A stretch of 15,450 nucleotides of DNA from Bdellovibrionales bacterium. GTDB taxonomy: Bacteria > Bdellovibrionota > Bacteriovoracia > Bacteriovoracales > Bacteriovoracaceae. Numbering within the stretch: the stretch's first letter is position 1; the number at the start of each line of letters is the position of its first letter. Below the pieces are notes generated by a model, which was not told the origin of the DNA, searched no databases, and saw only the letters and a program-made list of their open reading frames with translations. Made by a program: the position numbers and the translations under genes. Shown piece after piece: positions 14,908-15,450 of the stretch. The stretch is from contig DAOVTR010000005.1 in the NCBI GenBank assembly GCA_030633015.1, positions 1 to 15,450 of the forward strand, in the 5' to 3' direction.

Positions 14908-14937
14908 ATGACAAAAAAAGTATTGTCTTGATACAAT
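14908..14937 (+). promoter_or_regulatory. Promoter of the partial gene at 14950
   Basis: ATGACA (14908-14913) and TACAAT (14932-14937) each match the sigma-70 consensus at 5 of 6, with an 18-nt spacer. The predicted transcription start, about 14943-14945, leaves only 5-7 nt before ATG 14950. In copy A the -35 is kept, but the -10 position reads ATAAAG, so that copy is probably inactive rightward. Confidence 0.55.
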
Positions 14938-14949
14938 GCCTACATAAAT

Positions 14950-15450
14950 ATGAGCAATGACAAGATAATTACTTTTAATAAAAATGACTTTACTGATTTT
15001 AGAGATTGGATAGATCTGAATTTAGATGCAATTACCTGGCAAAGAAGATATGAGTCAGATTTTGAACAGATGTGGAGTTTAATTTTTCTTGAAAACATAA
15101 ATTTTAATCAGGTCATATTAAGGTTAAATTACGTCTTAGATCAATCGACAATAGGTCCATTTAAATCATGGTTTAGTTGGTTAACTGAAAAGTTTATTGT
15201 TTATTCCTTTGTTTATAAAGGAGCTAGTATTTTTGAGCTTTCTAAACAAGGTAATTTGCAGTTATCGAAAGTTTCAAGAATACTTCGAAATTTTTTTATA
15301 GAAAAACACCCTCATTTAGATGATTATTTTAGCGTTGTTTTTCAAGTTGGTAATGTTGCAAGTGAAAATCTTTATCTTACCTTTGATAAAATCTCATCAG
15401 ATCGGAAGATTACAAATGATTTTATTGGAACACATGAAGATGATATAATG
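14950..15450 (+). CDS. Unknown protein, N-terminal 167 codons (runs off the window)
   Basis: An open frame from ATG 14950 to the window end, 167 codons without a stop, beginning MSNDKIITFNKNDFTDFRDW. Not recognised. The N-terminus is rich in Asp, Asn, Phe and Trp and predicted cytoplasmic; there is no signal peptide. Residues about 96-125 (GASIFELSKQGNLQLSKVSR) could form a helix-turn-helix, followed by ILRNFFIEKHPHLDDYF, so a DNA-binding or adaptor role is possible but weakly supported. No ribosome site is visible, in keeping with the short predicted leader. Before the cassette arrived it was probably the divergent neighbour of the coiled-coil gene, sharing one regulatory region. Confidence 0.7.
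   Translation, partial: MSNDKIITFNKNDFTDFRDWIDLNLDAITWQRRYESDFEQMWSLIFLENINFNQVILRLNYVLDQSTIGPFKSWFSWLTEKFIVYSFVYKGASIFELSKQGNLQLSKVSRILRNFFIEKHPHLDDYFSVVFQVGNVASENLYLTFDKISSDRKITNDFIGTHEDDIM

Larger units (their letters stand above)
14593..14924 (+). repeat. Direct repeat copy B
   Basis: Same orientation as copy A at 12098-12627. It contains the coiled-coil relic and its upstream region. Bases 14752-14804 match 12456-12508 with only two or so differences, and 14878-14924 match 12581-12627 perfectly. The 331 nt between 14619 and 14949 hold no intact gene, only this relic and promoter-like elements. Confidence 0.85.

Noticed and set aside
12593..14930. Insertion sequence or transposon explaining the repeats
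   Set aside because: No transposase, no terminal inverted repeats, and the repeats consist of a gene part and its promoter.

Overview
The window is low-GC bacterial DNA with dense coding, short gene spacing and several overlaps. The best lineage clue is a DUF4423/TIGR02147 regulator (10699-11508, minus), a family known mainly from Bdellovibrionota and Fibrobacter. With the low GC this suggests a Bacteriovoracales/Halobacteriovorax-like predator. That placement is an inference, not a match to a known genome.

Region 1 (1-6720, plus strand) is a tight five-gene run: the end of glmS, a UvrD/PcrA helicase, an AsmA-like envelope protein, mtnA (methionine salvage) and a Ppx/GppA phosphatase. Gaps are 1, 2 and 4 nt, then a 4-nt overlap, so it reads as one transcription unit of housekeeping genes.

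Region 2 (6717-10754) is an acyl-activation and reduction cluster. An AMP-forming long-chain acyl-CoA ligase (minus) is divergent from a two-gene operon (plus) of a zinc-ribbon PP-loop ATPase and a thioester-reductase-type NAD(P) enzyme. Together these could activate a carboxylate, reduce it as a thioester, and perform an ATP-dependent amidation or thiolation. The product is unknown.

Region 3 (10699-12424, minus) holds a coiled-coil gene, a small FliG-C-like gene and the DUF4423 regulator. The coiled-coil protein is 7 residues plus six 22-residue repeats. The FliG-like protein aligns without gaps to the FliG torque-helix region, but most of the torque charges are reversed or lost.

Region 4 (12098-14949) is the most unusual part. 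The 3' half and upstream region of the coiled-coil gene occur twice as diverged direct repeats. Between them lies a minus-strand three-gene cassette: an 88-aa unknown, a radical SAM/SPASM enzyme and a short SDR. The second copy is a decayed coiled-coil pseudogene that lost exactly three 22-residue repeats (198 nt). It still carries a 47-nt block identical in both copies, which holds back-to-back promoter-like elements. The cassette appears to use the promoter of the dead duplicate, and its first ORF starts inside the relic in another frame.

Region 5 (14950-15450, plus) is the start of an unrecognised gene that runs off the window. Its promoter lies in the duplicated block and predicts an almost leaderless mRNA.

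I saw no tRNA, rRNA, CRISPR array, insertion sequence or convincing intrinsic terminator.
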